From Patagioenas fasciata (Eukaryota > Chordata > Aves > Columbiformes > Columbidae): DNA of 64,000 nucleotides. The stretch lies in contig NC_092523.1 of the NCBI RefSeq assembly GCF_037038585.1, forward strand, positions 46,703,501 through 46,767,500. The letters run 5' to 3'. Made by a program: the position numbers and the translations under genes. Within the stretch, counting starts at the first letter, position 1. Each line of letters opens with the position of its first letter. The notes under the pieces are model-generated. The model was not told the DNA's origin, made no database searches, and saw nothing but the letters and a program-made list of their open reading frames with translations. This document shows, in pieces, positions 36,401-48,800 of the stretch.

Positions 36401-39400
36401 TGTATCCAGTTTAGTCAGATATAACTTGGCAACTTATCCTTTATCATTAAATGTTATCCATTTCATATTTAGCCTTTGGGGTTTTATTACCCTTCCATGT
36501 GTCTCACTTTTGTTGCTTCAGGAAAAATACATTTTTGCAGTTTCATAAATAATAACTATTAGATGAGGCAACTATTAGCACATCATCTCAGTTGTAGAGA
36601 TGTTTGGCATACCAGGGATGACCTGTTTCCTCTGGTTTTATCCAGAACAAGAATATTTTCCAGTATCGGAGAGCTGAAGCTTTCCCCAAACATTTTTTTT
36701 TCCAGACAATTCAGTCCTCTAACTTGAATGTCCCATGTGAGGCATCCACAGTCACCTCCCTGAAGAACTGGGAAAACACCCTTTTTTACAGAGACTTGGC
36801 AGAGAGTCCCCTGGTGCTACCTGCAAATTGAACTGCTGTTGGCAGTTTCTTTCCCTACAGCATTTGGGAGGATTCTGAGCAAAATCACAGCCTGTGGATG
36901 TAGGCAAAAGCCCACGTTAAAACAACTACAAAACACCTCCCTCCAGATGCAGCAGCACACCTGAAGAGTGAGTTTTCTCCATGGGAAACTGGGCTCATAC
37001 ACCTGCCAATCAGATGGGCACCATAAAATGCATAGACTGTGAGTTAATAAATACTACTCTACCAGTCTTATGTGTTCTTTCCTCTACTGATGTTTATATA
37101 AAAATGTTTTATAATCCTCAGTAGGTTTCTGGCTTTATTTATTCACCACCATCTGTTCTTTATCTTTTTTCTCTTTTTCCAGGGTTTGCTCCCCACCCTC
37201 CTCCTCTTCCAGGTCAGCCCTTCCCTACTGCTCCTGTGCTCTTCCCACTGGGCTTTTCTCCTCTGGCTTTACTGAGCTGTGGTATTCTTTCCCATGCATA
37301 TTTTACATCTGTGGGGGTACTTATGCTGCAGCCTTTTCTTTCTTATTCTACGAACGTAGTTGTTACTTTGCAGGTTTGATCTGCTTTGGCTCATCTAGGG
37401 AGTATTTTGCATCTTTGTTTTTGTGTTCTCTTGCAATGTGCTGGTGTAGTTGCTTTAGTGTGCGACATGGAGGGGCCAAGCAAGGCCTCTTGGGCTGGCA
37501 CTAGGCAGCCATTGAGCAAGGAGAGTGGTGATGCTCTTTGTTCTCTCCTGCAGGAGGGGAAAGGACAGGGAGACAAGGAGAAGTGACCTGAAGTCACTCA
37601 ACAGTCAGATGTGACAGCAGGAATAGAAGTGGGGCTTCCGCTTCTTTCTTAACCCTGAAAATACCATAAACTGTCACTCTCTCTGTAGTGTCTTTTAGGT
37701 ACCTTTGGATCTAGGCTGGGACCAGTATGCAGGAGAAACTGCCCTGACAAAGTCACCAAACATTGAAATCAATCTGTTAGGTGTTAAACAGACACTTCTA
37801 GCCAATATGGCAGAAAAGAGTCTGTAGCTATTCTTCCTCACATCAATCACTTGCAAAGTTGTATTTTCAAAACAAATGTTAAATGCAAAAAGATTGATCT
37901 GAGCTGTCTGGGGTGACCCATTGCATCTTTTCTGTAGCTATCCATTAACAGCAAGAAAGTTATTGTTTGTTGTCTCACAGCCAACTAAGTAACAAAATTA
38001 ATTTACCATATTTAAGAACCCTACTCCCTACTTGTGAAAATTTGGGGAAGATCAGTAGGAGGAAGAAAAATAGGGTCTGAGTGTTACTGAAAATAAATCT
38101 AGTTTTTCAGACAATGAAAACATACTATTCTCTAAGCTAAAACAGAATGTATACAACCTGTTTCTAATTTACATTGTCTGTGAAACTGAAGCAATGTATT
38201 CATCTTGACTTTCATTCTCCTTGTCCCTAGTAAAAAATGCTCTACATCAAACGTTCATTATTTGCCGAGGTTGTTTACTGTCAAGTTTGTGTATGATTGC
38301 AAATTAAACAAGGGCATTGAAACTCCATCATCTAACCCAGGGCCGCTTTTCATATCTGCAAAGGCCTCTTTTTCTCATTGAGCACTGAGAAACCACCTTA
38401 GATATAGTAATTTCCTTGATATTGAAAAAGTGCTGTGTTTCAAATCTGCTAGACAGAAATTACAGGAGATAAACAGGGGGTTTTAATATATTTTTAAAGC
38501 TATTTTATACCTAAAATAATAATTAGTCTTGTTCTATGCAAGCAACTGAATATTGACATTAGCTTAATAAGAGGTAAGAAAGTAATGATCTTGTCAATTA
38601 CTATATGTACAAATATCCAGCAGAATTTGATTGGTTGAATATTGGTACATCAAAATTATAGCTGAAATATTCCTGGGTTATAAAAAACATTTTTAAAAGT
38701 AAACTGTTTTTTAGGCATCAAAATTTCGTAGGTACTTATACTGAATAACTTGAGAAAAGGTTCATTTTCAGAAGGTTACTGCTTAATGCTTTCTGAAGAC
38801 CCAACACTGTTGGAGCCTCTCAAGTCGAACATCTAAGATGTGATGCACTCAGTGCTATTATTTTTTAATTTTACCCATGAATGAAAACAATTCTTTAGAA
38901 ATTCAGCAGATTTATCAAAGGGGAAGAAATATTTTCTTCACTACTGTTTTTCCTTGCTGATGGATGACTGCTTTCTAAGCATCAAGCCATATAACTACAT
39001 GAAAACCAGTATGAACTCCTCAAGGCCATATTTTCAGAAGCTTGTGAGTCAGGCAGGAGATGCTCCTGGAACCACGCTTGGCTGGTGGTAGACTTTGGCT
39101 CTGCTGGCCATGGATGCTTCATGTAGCTGGAAATACCTCCCAAAGGGAAGCTACAGCTGCTTCACATGGACTTGCTGTGTGCTGTAGGGGAGCTCACTGG
39201 CTGTTTCTCTTTTCTTCACCTCCCACTGCTACAACTCATCTATCATGGTAATTGATTTCTCTCCCTCAGTTAAAGACCTGCATCTGGTCTCTCCTATTGG
39301 GAGCCTGATCTTACAGGAGTCCAAGAAGCAGTAGTCTGCGGACATCTGTGACAGATAATGTAGTGAAAATGAAGGATGAGGCACTGCCACCCTTGAGCAA

Positions 39401-40597
39401 AGCCCTCTGCCTGTCACACTGCTCTCTCAAATATCTTTGTATTTCCTTTCTACTGCTGCTGCTCTTCGAAAGCTGAAGCCCTGTGGTGTTGGAGCCCAGC
39501 CGGTACACAGGCAGTTGTCAAACTTTTACTGGCTAAGAGCATGAGAAGCTGCAGCCTTGAGTTTGAACGTAACATGACAGCATCGCAACACCGGTGTTGC
39601 TGCTCACTGTAAGTGCTGGATCTTCCTGCTCCCAGTGGCCCTCAGTGGTTTTGGCACAGGATGATGGTTGGCTGCATCAAGGGGGTGAGTGGTGTTGAGT
39701 CTTCCCTGTGATTTACAGCCATAAGCATGTGAAATCACAGCAGACAGGTGACCACTACTGGATAGATGAAAGCTGTGTAATCTGTGAATGGCATGCGACA
39801 AGCTGCTGAGGAGGAAGGGGCTGACAGCAACATGGGGAGAGCAGTAAGTTTTATCTTTCACATGGCAGCACTCAGTGATAAAAAAGCACTGGGATTTATG
39901 TCACAGGCTGTGACTTGTCACTGGCCAAGAAGAAACACTTGGTGGGACAAATAGCATCATCAACAGAGCATGCAACAGAGCATGCATTTCTTGATGACCC
40001 AAGAATACCAGTGCAAGGTAAAGGCTCACATCAAACCATGGCTTCTTTAGGTCTCCATTGTTTTCTCTTACACTCACACCCTACGCAATTTAACCCTTGG
40101 GTCTCCAGCTGTAAATTTATCTTCTGTAAGACAATACATCTGCAGCAAAGGTATTGGAGAATGGGGTGACTCAAATGAGTTAAATGGTAATTGAGACTGC
40201 TAAGTAGCCCTGGAGGTCAGGCTGAGAATGATATATAATTGTTCATAAATCATACCAGGTTTTGTAATATCACATTTGATGCAGGGATGAGGTTTCTTGA
40301 ACTCTGCTGTTAAGGAAGAAAATGATGTTTCATCCCTTATGGAGAAGCTGTATTTGGCAGAGGAGCCAGATTTGCAGGAGCATGTAGGTGCCTAAAGCTG
40401 GTGGCAGGCTCCTTGTGAAACTGATAAATGGAGGGACCAGCTGTCCTGGTTTTGAGGTGGGAGCCCTGGCAGTGCCAACTCTTCCATAGGGGCTCCAGCT
40501 CCAGCAAGGAGGCAGCAACCTGCAGGTGATTTGGCAACACTTGGGCACAGTCCAGCACATTAAATTCAATCACCTGTGAAGGCAAGAGGGAGACTTC
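33485..40597. other. Intergenic, gene-free 7.1 kb
   Basis: No gene recognised. Several frames of 60-142 codons overlap on both strands at 34850-35394 and around 39060-39861, where the sequence is less AT-rich, but they conflict with each other and show no domain. Confidence 0.65.
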
Positions 40598-40775
40598 ATA
40601 GAATCATAGAATGTCCTGAGTTGGAAGGGACCCACAAGGATCATTGAGTCCAACTCCTGTCCCTTGGATTTTGTCATTGGTCACTAAAGAGAAGAGTTTG
40701 GCACCTCCCCTTCCTCATCCCCTTGTGAGGAAGCTGTAGACCCCAGGTCTCGTAAAGAGGACCTGCCCTCCATGA
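40598..40775 (-). mobile_element. CR1 LINE 3' fragment, antisense
   Basis: The reverse-oriented octamer tail CATAGAATCATAGAATGTCC is followed by GAGTTGGAAGGGACCCACAA, then, after an internal deletion, a more upstream CR1 block (GGTCACTAAAGAGAAGAG, CTTGTGAGGAAGCTGTAGAC). The element is about 180 bp and internally deleted. Confidence 0.85.
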
Positions 40776-42132
40776 ATTTAAAATAAAAATTGCAGACTGT
40801 TCCAGTCATCAGCTTATTTCCTACTGTGGTACATTGGTGAGGAGATGGACATTATGGGCTACCATGTCAGGGATGGATATGAAATCTCTCTCTTCAGAGA
40901 AAGCTCAAGAGGTATTTCTTGTAATCCTGATATACTCAGTCCTACAAAAAAAAAATATTGTTTGCCACTTTCTACAAAAAAAAAAATATTGCTTTCTACT
41001 TTTGGGGTTTTTGTTTTGTTTTGTTTTGTTTTTTTCACTGGCACAGAGCTAAATGTGTTTTAATGCTTCATCTCCATTCTCCAGCTCTGGGTAAGACTGT
41101 GCTTTCGGGTGGGGAGGAGGAAGGCTCCAGGCATCGTAATGAGACAAAATGTTCTTGTGGTCATTCATGTGGCTTGTCACCAGCTCCAGGGGAGGCAGGC
41201 ATGGCTCTTGTGAAGGCTCTGACAGCACTGAAACCAGCTGGGATTGCAGAAAAAATGCAGAGGAGGGAAAGTCCTGACATGAAGAACCTGTTTCTCATGT
41301 GGAGAGAGCCCATCACAGAATGTAAAGCTGACCCAGCAGTGCCATCTCTCTGTAGGGTCACAGAGGGGTCTGAGCGCATGTTAATACCCAGTCACAGGTG
41401 CTTTTACCTGACACTTTCTGCACCTGCAGGGTACAGATGTATGGAACTACCTGTTTCTGCAGGGGCAGGCAGGAGACCTCCTGTTTGCTTGGAACAGTGC
41501 ACAGGCAGTAAAAAGGCAGCACTTCCCATCATGGGCGGTGGGGAGAGCCACCCACCACCCCGTGGCTATCCACCTGCCCCAAATCACGCACCCCACAGCC
41601 ACGGGACACCTTGTTCCCCAGAATACATGTTCTCCAGGGGATGCTTATCCTCACTCAAAAGCAAATTCAGCTCCATGGGGGGACTTTCCCGAAAGTAGTT
41701 AGCACCAGAGGGAAAAAATTACAATGACATCCTTCCCCTTCCAAAGAAAACAGCCCTACTCATGAACCCCTAATTAAAATGTGAAGGTTTAACGTACAGA
41801 CCAGAAGGCTTAATCATCATGACTCAGCTTGTGGGAAAGATGTCCAGTGTTTCAGCTGAACAGCTGCACACCATTGGCTTCCTGTGAGGAGAGAACATAC
41901 TTCATCATTCCCTGGAAAGCACCTGATGTTTTCTTTGTAGGGGATGTAAGCAATGGCCTATTGTCTCTCACTTGCAAGAGAGGCAAATTCTGGTGAAAGA
42001 AAGAGGTGAGGACAGCCAGGAGAGCAAACCTGGAATCCCAGGCTCACAGAGCTGGGCGTGGAGTGTGGGCTCATGGACCACCCAGATGCTCTTCCCTATT
42101 GTTGTGCAGCATCAGCCATACCCAAACCTTTT
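40776..42132. other. Intergenic spacer with tandem duplication and GTTTT repeat
   Basis: It holds a tandemly duplicated unit of about 30 bp at 40942-41001, a GTTTT run at about 41010-41033, and a relatively GC-rich stretch at 41090-41700 open in several frames. No recognised gene. Confidence 0.6.
40942..41001 (+). repeat. Two-copy tandem duplication, about 30 bp unit
   Basis: CTAC, an A run, ATATTG, then TTTGCCACTT in copy one and CTTTCTACTT in copy two. The copies differ by a few bases and A-run length. Confidence 0.8.
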
Positions 42133-44220
42133 CACAGTATCACAGTATGTCTGGGATTGGAAGGGACCTCAAAAGATCATCTAGTCCAATCCCCCTGCTG
42201 GAGCAGGAACGCCTAGGTGAGGTCGCACAGGAACATCTCCAGGCGGGTTTTGAATGTCTCCAGGGAAGGAGACTTCACAACCTCCCTGGGCAGCCTGTTC
42301 CAGTGCTCTGTCACCCTCACTGAGAAGAAGTTTTTTCTCTAATTTAAGTGGAACCTCTTGTGTTCCAGCTTGATCCCATTACCCCTTGTCCTATCATTGT
42401 TTGCCACCGAGAAGAGCCTGGCTCCATCCTCGTGGCACTCACCCTTTATATATTTATAACCATTAATAAGGTCACCCCTCAGTCTCCTCTTCTCCAAACT
42501 AAAGAGACCCAGCTCCCTCAGCCTTTCTTCATGAGGGAGGTGCTCCACTCCCTTAATCATCTTTGTTGCCCTACGCTGGACTCTCTCCAGTAGTTCCCTG
42601 TCCTTCTTGAACTGAGGGGCTCAGAACTGGACACAATATTCCAGATGGGGTCTCACCAGGGCAGAGTAGATGGGAAGGAGAACCTCTCTCGATCTACTAA
42701 CCACCCCCCTTGTAATATACCCAAGGATGCCATTGGCCTTCCTGGCCACAAGGGCACAGTGCTGGCTCATGGTCATCCCGTTGTCCAGCAGGACCCCCAG
42801 GTCCCTTTCCCCTACACTGCTCTCTAATATGTAATTTCCCAACCTATACTGGAACCTGGGGTTGTTCCTGCCCAGATACAGGACTCTACACTTTCCCTTG
42901 TTAAATTTCATCAGGTTATTCCCCGCCCAACTCTCCAGCCTGTCCAGGTCCCGCTGGATGGCAGCACAGCCTTCTGGCGTGCCAGCCACTCCTCCCAGCT
43001 TGGTGTCATCAGCAAACTTGCTGATAGTACACTCAATTCCCTCGTCTAAATCATTAATGAATATATTGAATAATATTGGCCCCAGTACTGACCCCTGAGG
43101 CACTCCACTAGATACTGGCCTCCAACTGGACTCCGCACCATTGACTACCACTCTCTGGCTTCTCTCCTTAAGCCAATTTGCAACCCACCTCACTACTCTA
43201 TTGTCTAGACCACACGTCCTCAACTTAGCTGTGAGGATGTTGTGGGAGACTGTGTCAAAGGCTTTACTGAAGTCAAGGTAGACCACATCCACCGCTCTGC
43301 CATCATCCATCCACCTTGTTACATTCTCATAAAAGGCTATGAGATTGGTCAAGCATGACTTACCCTTCATAAAGCCATCCTGACTGCCCCTAATAACCCT
43401 CTTATCCTTGATATGCCTTGAAATGGCACCAAGGATAAGCAGTTCCATTACTTTCCCAGGGACAGAGGTGAGGCTGACTGGTCTATAATTACCCAGGTCC
43501 TCCTTCTTGCCCTTTTTGAAGACTGGAGTGACATTTGCTTTCCTCCAATCCTCAGGCAGCTCTCCCGTTTCCCAAGACTTGGCAAAGATGATGGAGAGCG
43601 GTCTAGCAAGGAGTTCAGCTGGTTCCCTCAGCACCAGCGGATGCATCCCATCTAGACCCATGGATTTATGGATGCCCAGATTGCTTAATTGCTCCTTAAC
43701 CCAGTCCTCATCAACTAAAGCAAACTCCTCCACTGACCTGGCTTCATCCAGGGTCTCAGGGGTACAGGGTTCCCCAGGACAGCCTCCAGCAGAGTAGACA
43801 GAGACAAAGAAGGCATTCAGTAATTCTGCCTTCTCTGTATCTTCTGCCACCAGGGCACCTACCCCATTCATCAGTGGGCCTACATTGCCTCTGATATTAG
43901 TTTTATCTGCTATGTATTTGAAAAAGTTCTTTTTGCTGTCCTTGACCCCTTTCGCCAACTGTAGTTCTAAGGAGGCCTTGGCTATCCTAGCTGTCTTCCT
44001 ACATCCTCTAACAGCAGCCTCATATTCCTCCCAAATGGCCAGCCCATGCTTCCATGACCTGTAAACTCGCCTCTTCTGCTTGAGCATACCCAACAGATCC
44101 CTATTCAATCACGCAGGCCTCCTGGCTCCCTTCCTTGTCTTACAGGCACTTCCTTTTCCAACAGGCACTTCTTGGGTCTGAGCTTGAGTATCTCCATCCT
44201 CCACAGACTGTGAGAGTTTA
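42133..44220 (-). mobile_element. CR1 LINE, 5'-truncated, long ORF2 portion
   Basis: Antisense CR1 of about 2.1 kb, the most complete transposon in the window. The 3' end at 42133 has two ATACTGTG-type octamers on the minus strand. Upstream lies a frame reading from at least 44166 down to the natural-looking stop TAG at 42213-42215. The 5' boundary is soft: CR1-like translation persists to about 44,200. The endonuclease domain is absent, so the element cannot be autonomous. Confidence 0.93.
42213..44168 (-). pseudogene. CR1 ORF2 reverse transcriptase, three in-frame stops
   Basis: LINE reverse transcriptase that would copy CR1 RNA at the target site. One frame runs without frameshift across about 650 codons. 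In-frame stops are TGA at 44109-44111 (where relatives have Trp after RRPA), TGA at 42621-42623 (Trp after EYCVQF) and TAG at 42339-42341 (after KRFHLN). In the central 495-codon segment (44108-42621), numbered from its first residue, [19 protein letters not shown] is at about 195-213, YLDFSKAFD at about 277-285, [11 protein letters not shown] at about 334-344 and the catalytic FADD box at about 365-368. The catalytic motifs are intact, but the N-terminal endonuclease is missing. Conservation of frame with only point nonsense changes suggests a fairly young insertion. Confidence 0.9.
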
Positions 44221-45494
44221 ATTATTAGTAACTATGTTGTGACAACATTTTTCTTGCTATCTAACCTAAGCATCCCTAGGTGCAGATCTCTCCCATTCAT
44301 CCAGTGCCACATGGGCATTGAGAGCCGTGATCCTCCTTGCAACTTTGCCTTAGTCCCCACTGACCTGTGCCCTCTACTTGCCTTTACTGAGCTCCAGTTT
44401 TATGTCAGTCAGCTTAGGCATTTTGTATTTTCAGCTATGGATGTTGGGCACCTTATTGCATACATATACCCGTGTATGTGTACGTATATAAATGAAGTTA
44501 GCACCAGTATTTTCTTTTTATATCAGCTTTGTGGTATCATATGAAGTTAAATACATGTTTTGGATAAAAAAATGAAGCTTCAAGACAAGTCAATTGCAAG
44601 TAAATTCATATAGAATTCCATGAACACTTTTGGTCAGAAAAAAAAAAAAAAAGAACGAAAAACATACAATAAAGAACACTTTTTAATAAACGTTCACTAA
44701 ACTAATTAGAAAAAATACATCAGTAGTTTTTCACCTGGAAATGAGTTTGTTCTAGAAGTTTTGAATCACATAGACTGTTTTAATCAACTGGAAGTAACAC
44801 TGAGAAGGGAAGTATTCTGGTGATGAAACAAAGAAATGCAATTTGAAATTGGGATCAGTCTTAAATAATTACCCCTCTGTCTCTCTCAATTTAGATGGTG
44901 AACTGAGGAGAATTAATTGCACAAGTCCACTGCTCTCCAACCACGGGGTGCAGTAATCCTTGTAGCCTGGATTTGTGACCACAAGAGCCTGTGAATCGCA
45001 AAAGAACGTTTAAGCATAGGATTCCGACTACAAATAAAAATATAGCTTTGTGGAAATCTAATAAGAAGATAGGCATGTTTATTAGTAGGAAACCATTGCA
45101 TAAAACATATGGTTAAGGCAAAACATGGATTAAAATACCACCCAGGTAAATCAGTTTCCCAGGCAATATGTGGAGAACACTGCCATATAACCACTCTGAG
45201 GCAGCCAGCAAAAATGCTAGAGAAGCCTGCCAAATAGCTACATGTTGCTGATGGAAAAAATTAGCCTCAGTACATTGGCATCTGGAGTCTGAGACTACCA
45301 TCCAAAAAGTAAAAAGACTGGTGCTGTGGAACTGGGTAACTGCACTCCAGCAGCCTACCACAAGTCTGCTGTGACTTTGTCATAAAAAAAAAAAAAAAGT
45401 GTTTTTAATTAAAAAATAAGGCTTTGAAAGTACAGAAAGTAAGATGTTAGGGAAAGACATACAATTAACTGGATAAAAGGAATCACAGTTTCTC

Positions 45495-45522
45495 TGTGTG
45501 TGTGAGTAAAACACACACACAC
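45495..45522. repeat. TG/AC microsatellite, self-complementary
   Basis: A (TG)5 run, the spacer AGTAAA, then an (AC)6 run. The two runs can pair as a hairpin. Confidence 0.85.
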
Positions 45523-45712
45523 ATGCATATGTGCATGTGCTGTTTTGTGTTTCTGAGTGCTTGTTTCTGTGTTAACTCTGTCCATTTCACAAAAAATTAT
45601 ACACTCCATTTACTTGAGATTCCAATGTATATTACTTGAGAAAAAAAGTAATTTCCTAGTACAGCTCATATTTGAGCAATTATATTCCTTTCTCTCTTCC
45701 CCTTGCACTTCC

Positions 45713-45857
45713 TGGGTTTTTGTGTGTGTGTTTTTGTGTGTTTGCTGGTGGGTTTTTTGGGTGTTTGTGGGTGTTTTTTCAGTGTGTGGATTTTATTTGT
45801 TTTGTTTTGTTGTTTGTTGGTGGGGTTTTTTTGTTTGTTGGTTTGGTTTTTTTTGGC
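45713..45857 (+). repeat. G/T-rich low-complexity stretch
   Basis: About 145 bp almost free of C and A on the + strand, mixing TG, GTTT and GGG runs. GGG triplets at 45750, 45759 and 45769 and a GGGG near 45822 give weak G-quadruplex potential. Confidence 0.85.
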
Positions 45858-48800
45858 AGAGAGTGATCTGTCAGATGCTGGCAATCAACCCCATGTTGTG
45901 ATCACCAGGGTGGGAATGTAGCCGAAGCAACAAGCGTGGAGCAACTACTAGAGATAAACTACTAAATCTGAAAACATGCTTGTAGTCATGCAAACCTCTT
46001 AGTTATCTGAATGTTAAGTTTGATTTACTGCTAGTGCCCGTGGAAATAACACTGAAACCACTCTGCTTGTGTTTCTACATGGCACTTTGTTTTGAAGACT
46101 TTAGTTGCAGGTACTTAGAAGTCCAAAAGAGCAATGACGAATTCTTCTTCTACGTGAAACTTCAAGGAAAATCCACTTAAGCATAGAAATCACTGCATTT
46201 CTTATACAAGACTAACTAAAGGATTCTGTATTTTTAAAATCTCAGGCCTAGTGAGCATCTAATTCTTGGAGAGGAATATGCTCGTTGCTAAGTTACCTGT
46301 TTCTAAGAATTCAAGAGGTTCGCAATGTTAGAGAACTGCACAACATGTGGGCATAAGATACTGTTTTACCTATTCCAAATATATATGGATCCGCTAAAAT
46401 CATATCTCTCCTCTCCCCTATCCACTGCAGAGGCAGTGAGAGTAAGTATGTTATTTGTTGTAAACATAGATGGGACTAATCATATGCCTAAAGTCACGGG
46501 AGTGCATAAGTGCTTTGCTGAATGATGATGGCCTGAAGGACTGTGTGCGCTGCACCAGGTGCCTGTGAGAAGGATCAGTGAGGGGTGCAATGTGATTACA
46601 TTGTAGTGTAGACTTTGGTAGATGTCCTTTTGGCCCTTGGTGCTATTTGTGTGTGTGTCACAACAGATAAATCCCACTTTCTGTAAACAGAGACATAAAT
46701 AAGTGGTAGTTCATATGCCGTGGTGGAATACCCACTGAATGAGACAGGTACTTGTGCCTGCAACAGCCTTTCCATGATACAAGACAATGGGTAGGAAGAT
46801 GAGAAAAAATTAACTAGAGGTTAGTATTGGTTGAAAATGCCCTGGTCTTCACAGTTGTTGTGTTGGAAGAAAGATGTTTTTTGTGTAGGATGTCAGACAT
46901 ACTGAAGTCAGGGTTAATTTTTAGAGAGTTCTTGTATGCTTTATAAATGGCAGGTAAGAAACGTTAATGATAACTCTTTGAAAATGTTTTTAGCATTTCT
47001 GGAAAACTATTCTTCTTAAATATCAAGTGATGCAGAAACAGAATGTGTTCATTAAGAACAAGGTGAGACAAAGGTTATTTAAAATAACAACACATTGACT
47101 TAAGCACAACCCTGCACAGAGAAGCACTTAAGCAGGTACTTAAAGTAGATCATATACCTGATTGCTTTTCTTAGTCAAAGCCATGATTACAGAATGTTTC
47201 CTTTGCTCTTTGTAGTGTCCTCAGGTCCAGAGATCTTTTTGCTTTCACAAAGAAATCGCTGTAATCAATCAAAAGGCATGAGCATTCCTACCACTGGGAT
47301 TATGAATTACGTTTATGTAATAAAGGCGAATGCCATTTCCATCATCTGTTCTTTCAAGAGCTCTTAAAGTTTTATTTCAACTTTCAAACTTGCATTGAGG
47401 GTTCTGGCTCGGAGTCAGTGCTTCTGGCTCGCTTGATCTAATTTGGCAAATAATTTTAGAACAACTTCTATTGTATGTGGACTTGCAGGGTTTGAAATAT
47501 TGCTCAGTCAGCTCTTATTTCATGAATGGTTTGTTTGATTAGGCACCCAGGTGAAATACAGTCAGGGCAACCTGGTGAGCTGTAAGGCCTCCGCAGGGAG
47601 GAGAAAACGAAGTGGATTTGTTTGCTCCTTGGCAGAGCATTACAACCATTTGGATGTCGTGCAAAGAGGTATTGCCTCCCCTATCCACCTTCCAAGAGCT
47701 TTGCTGCTGTATTTGCTGAAAAAGCCTATTCTGACATCACCTATTGTGCATGCCTTTGGGTAGCTAGTGGAGTGACCCTCCAAAAGGCCTTATTAGTGGG
47801 CCTTAACTTGGCTTAAGCTTGATGAGCTGCCAAAGCTTGTGGGTGCTCCTGGTGTGGGCAGGAGGACCATGCTCAGTCCTTATTGATGGGACATCCAGGT
47901 CCTGGTGCTCCCAGGTACATCAGCTGCTTGCTGAGCATGATCAGTCAGGATTAGTGTCTTGGAATTAACTTTCTAAACTTGATTCAAGCCCCACTTTATG
48001 TGTCTCAGCACTTTTTTTGGACTTCCATCCTCAGAGTTTCCGAAAAGCCACTTTGGCCACAGTGGAATTCATGGCACATGTATGGTGATAAAGCTGAACT
48101 GGCAGAAAGGGCCCTGGTGGGATTAGGCTGTTCAGGGTCTCACCCGTTTGCTGCTCGCCATGCTGGGCCCATGATGGAGGCTTCAGGTAGGTTTTAGGAC
48201 ATGCAGAAGTGTGGCTGCTAGAGGGAGCCTGTCTCATCAGGTCCACAAAGATGAGGGCTCCCAAAATCACTGTCAGAAATCCCAATAATAAAGAAATTAC
48301 TCTCAGCAAGGAATTAATAGAAAGTATAAGCATGAACTGTAGAGAGGAAGAAGAGCAAACCAAACAAAAAAATCCTAGAACATTTGTTTCCAAACTCTTA
48401 GTGAAGCAAGACATGCTATATCCTGAGGACAGAACACAAAACCAGACTGAGTTTATATAAAGCTACATGTGGAAACCTCCCCAGTAATGAAATGAACAAT
48501 AAAAATCAAATATCAATGAGAATCCAAACATTCATCTTTAAAGTCACTGAGCAGTAAATTACACGTCACAGACCTCTTTGGTCTTCTGGCAAAAGCTGCA
48601 CAAATGGAAACTCCTGAACACAAATAAAAAACAATACATGTGTTTAATTTTACAGCTAGAGTAAGACTCTGTACAAGCCACGTTTTCTGAATAAGGCCTT
48701 TTTTGTCACCTGGGTTAAGAATGCCTTCTTCCAGCACAACCTACAAAGCATTTAATCAATCCTCATGGTAAAATTAGGATGACAAATGCCTTCCTTCCCT

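Noticed and set aside
40451..40500. Second LTR start (TGTCCTGGTTTTGAGG-like string near 40442)
   Set aside because: Resemblance to the LTR start ends after about 20 bases and no matching LTR body or duplication follows.
40958..41698. 246-codon open frame on the + strand
   Set aside because: It begins in A/T microsatellite sequence, has no recognisable domain and lies in a locally GC-richer stretch, where long chance frames are expected.
42348..43797. Several + strand frames of 60-96 codons
   Set aside because: They are antisense shadows of the CR1 ORF2 frame on the minus strand.
48031..48414. 127-codon minus-strand frame with a hydrophobic stretch
   Set aside because: The apparent membrane segment comes from A/T-rich codons; a competing + strand frame exists and no homologue is recognised.
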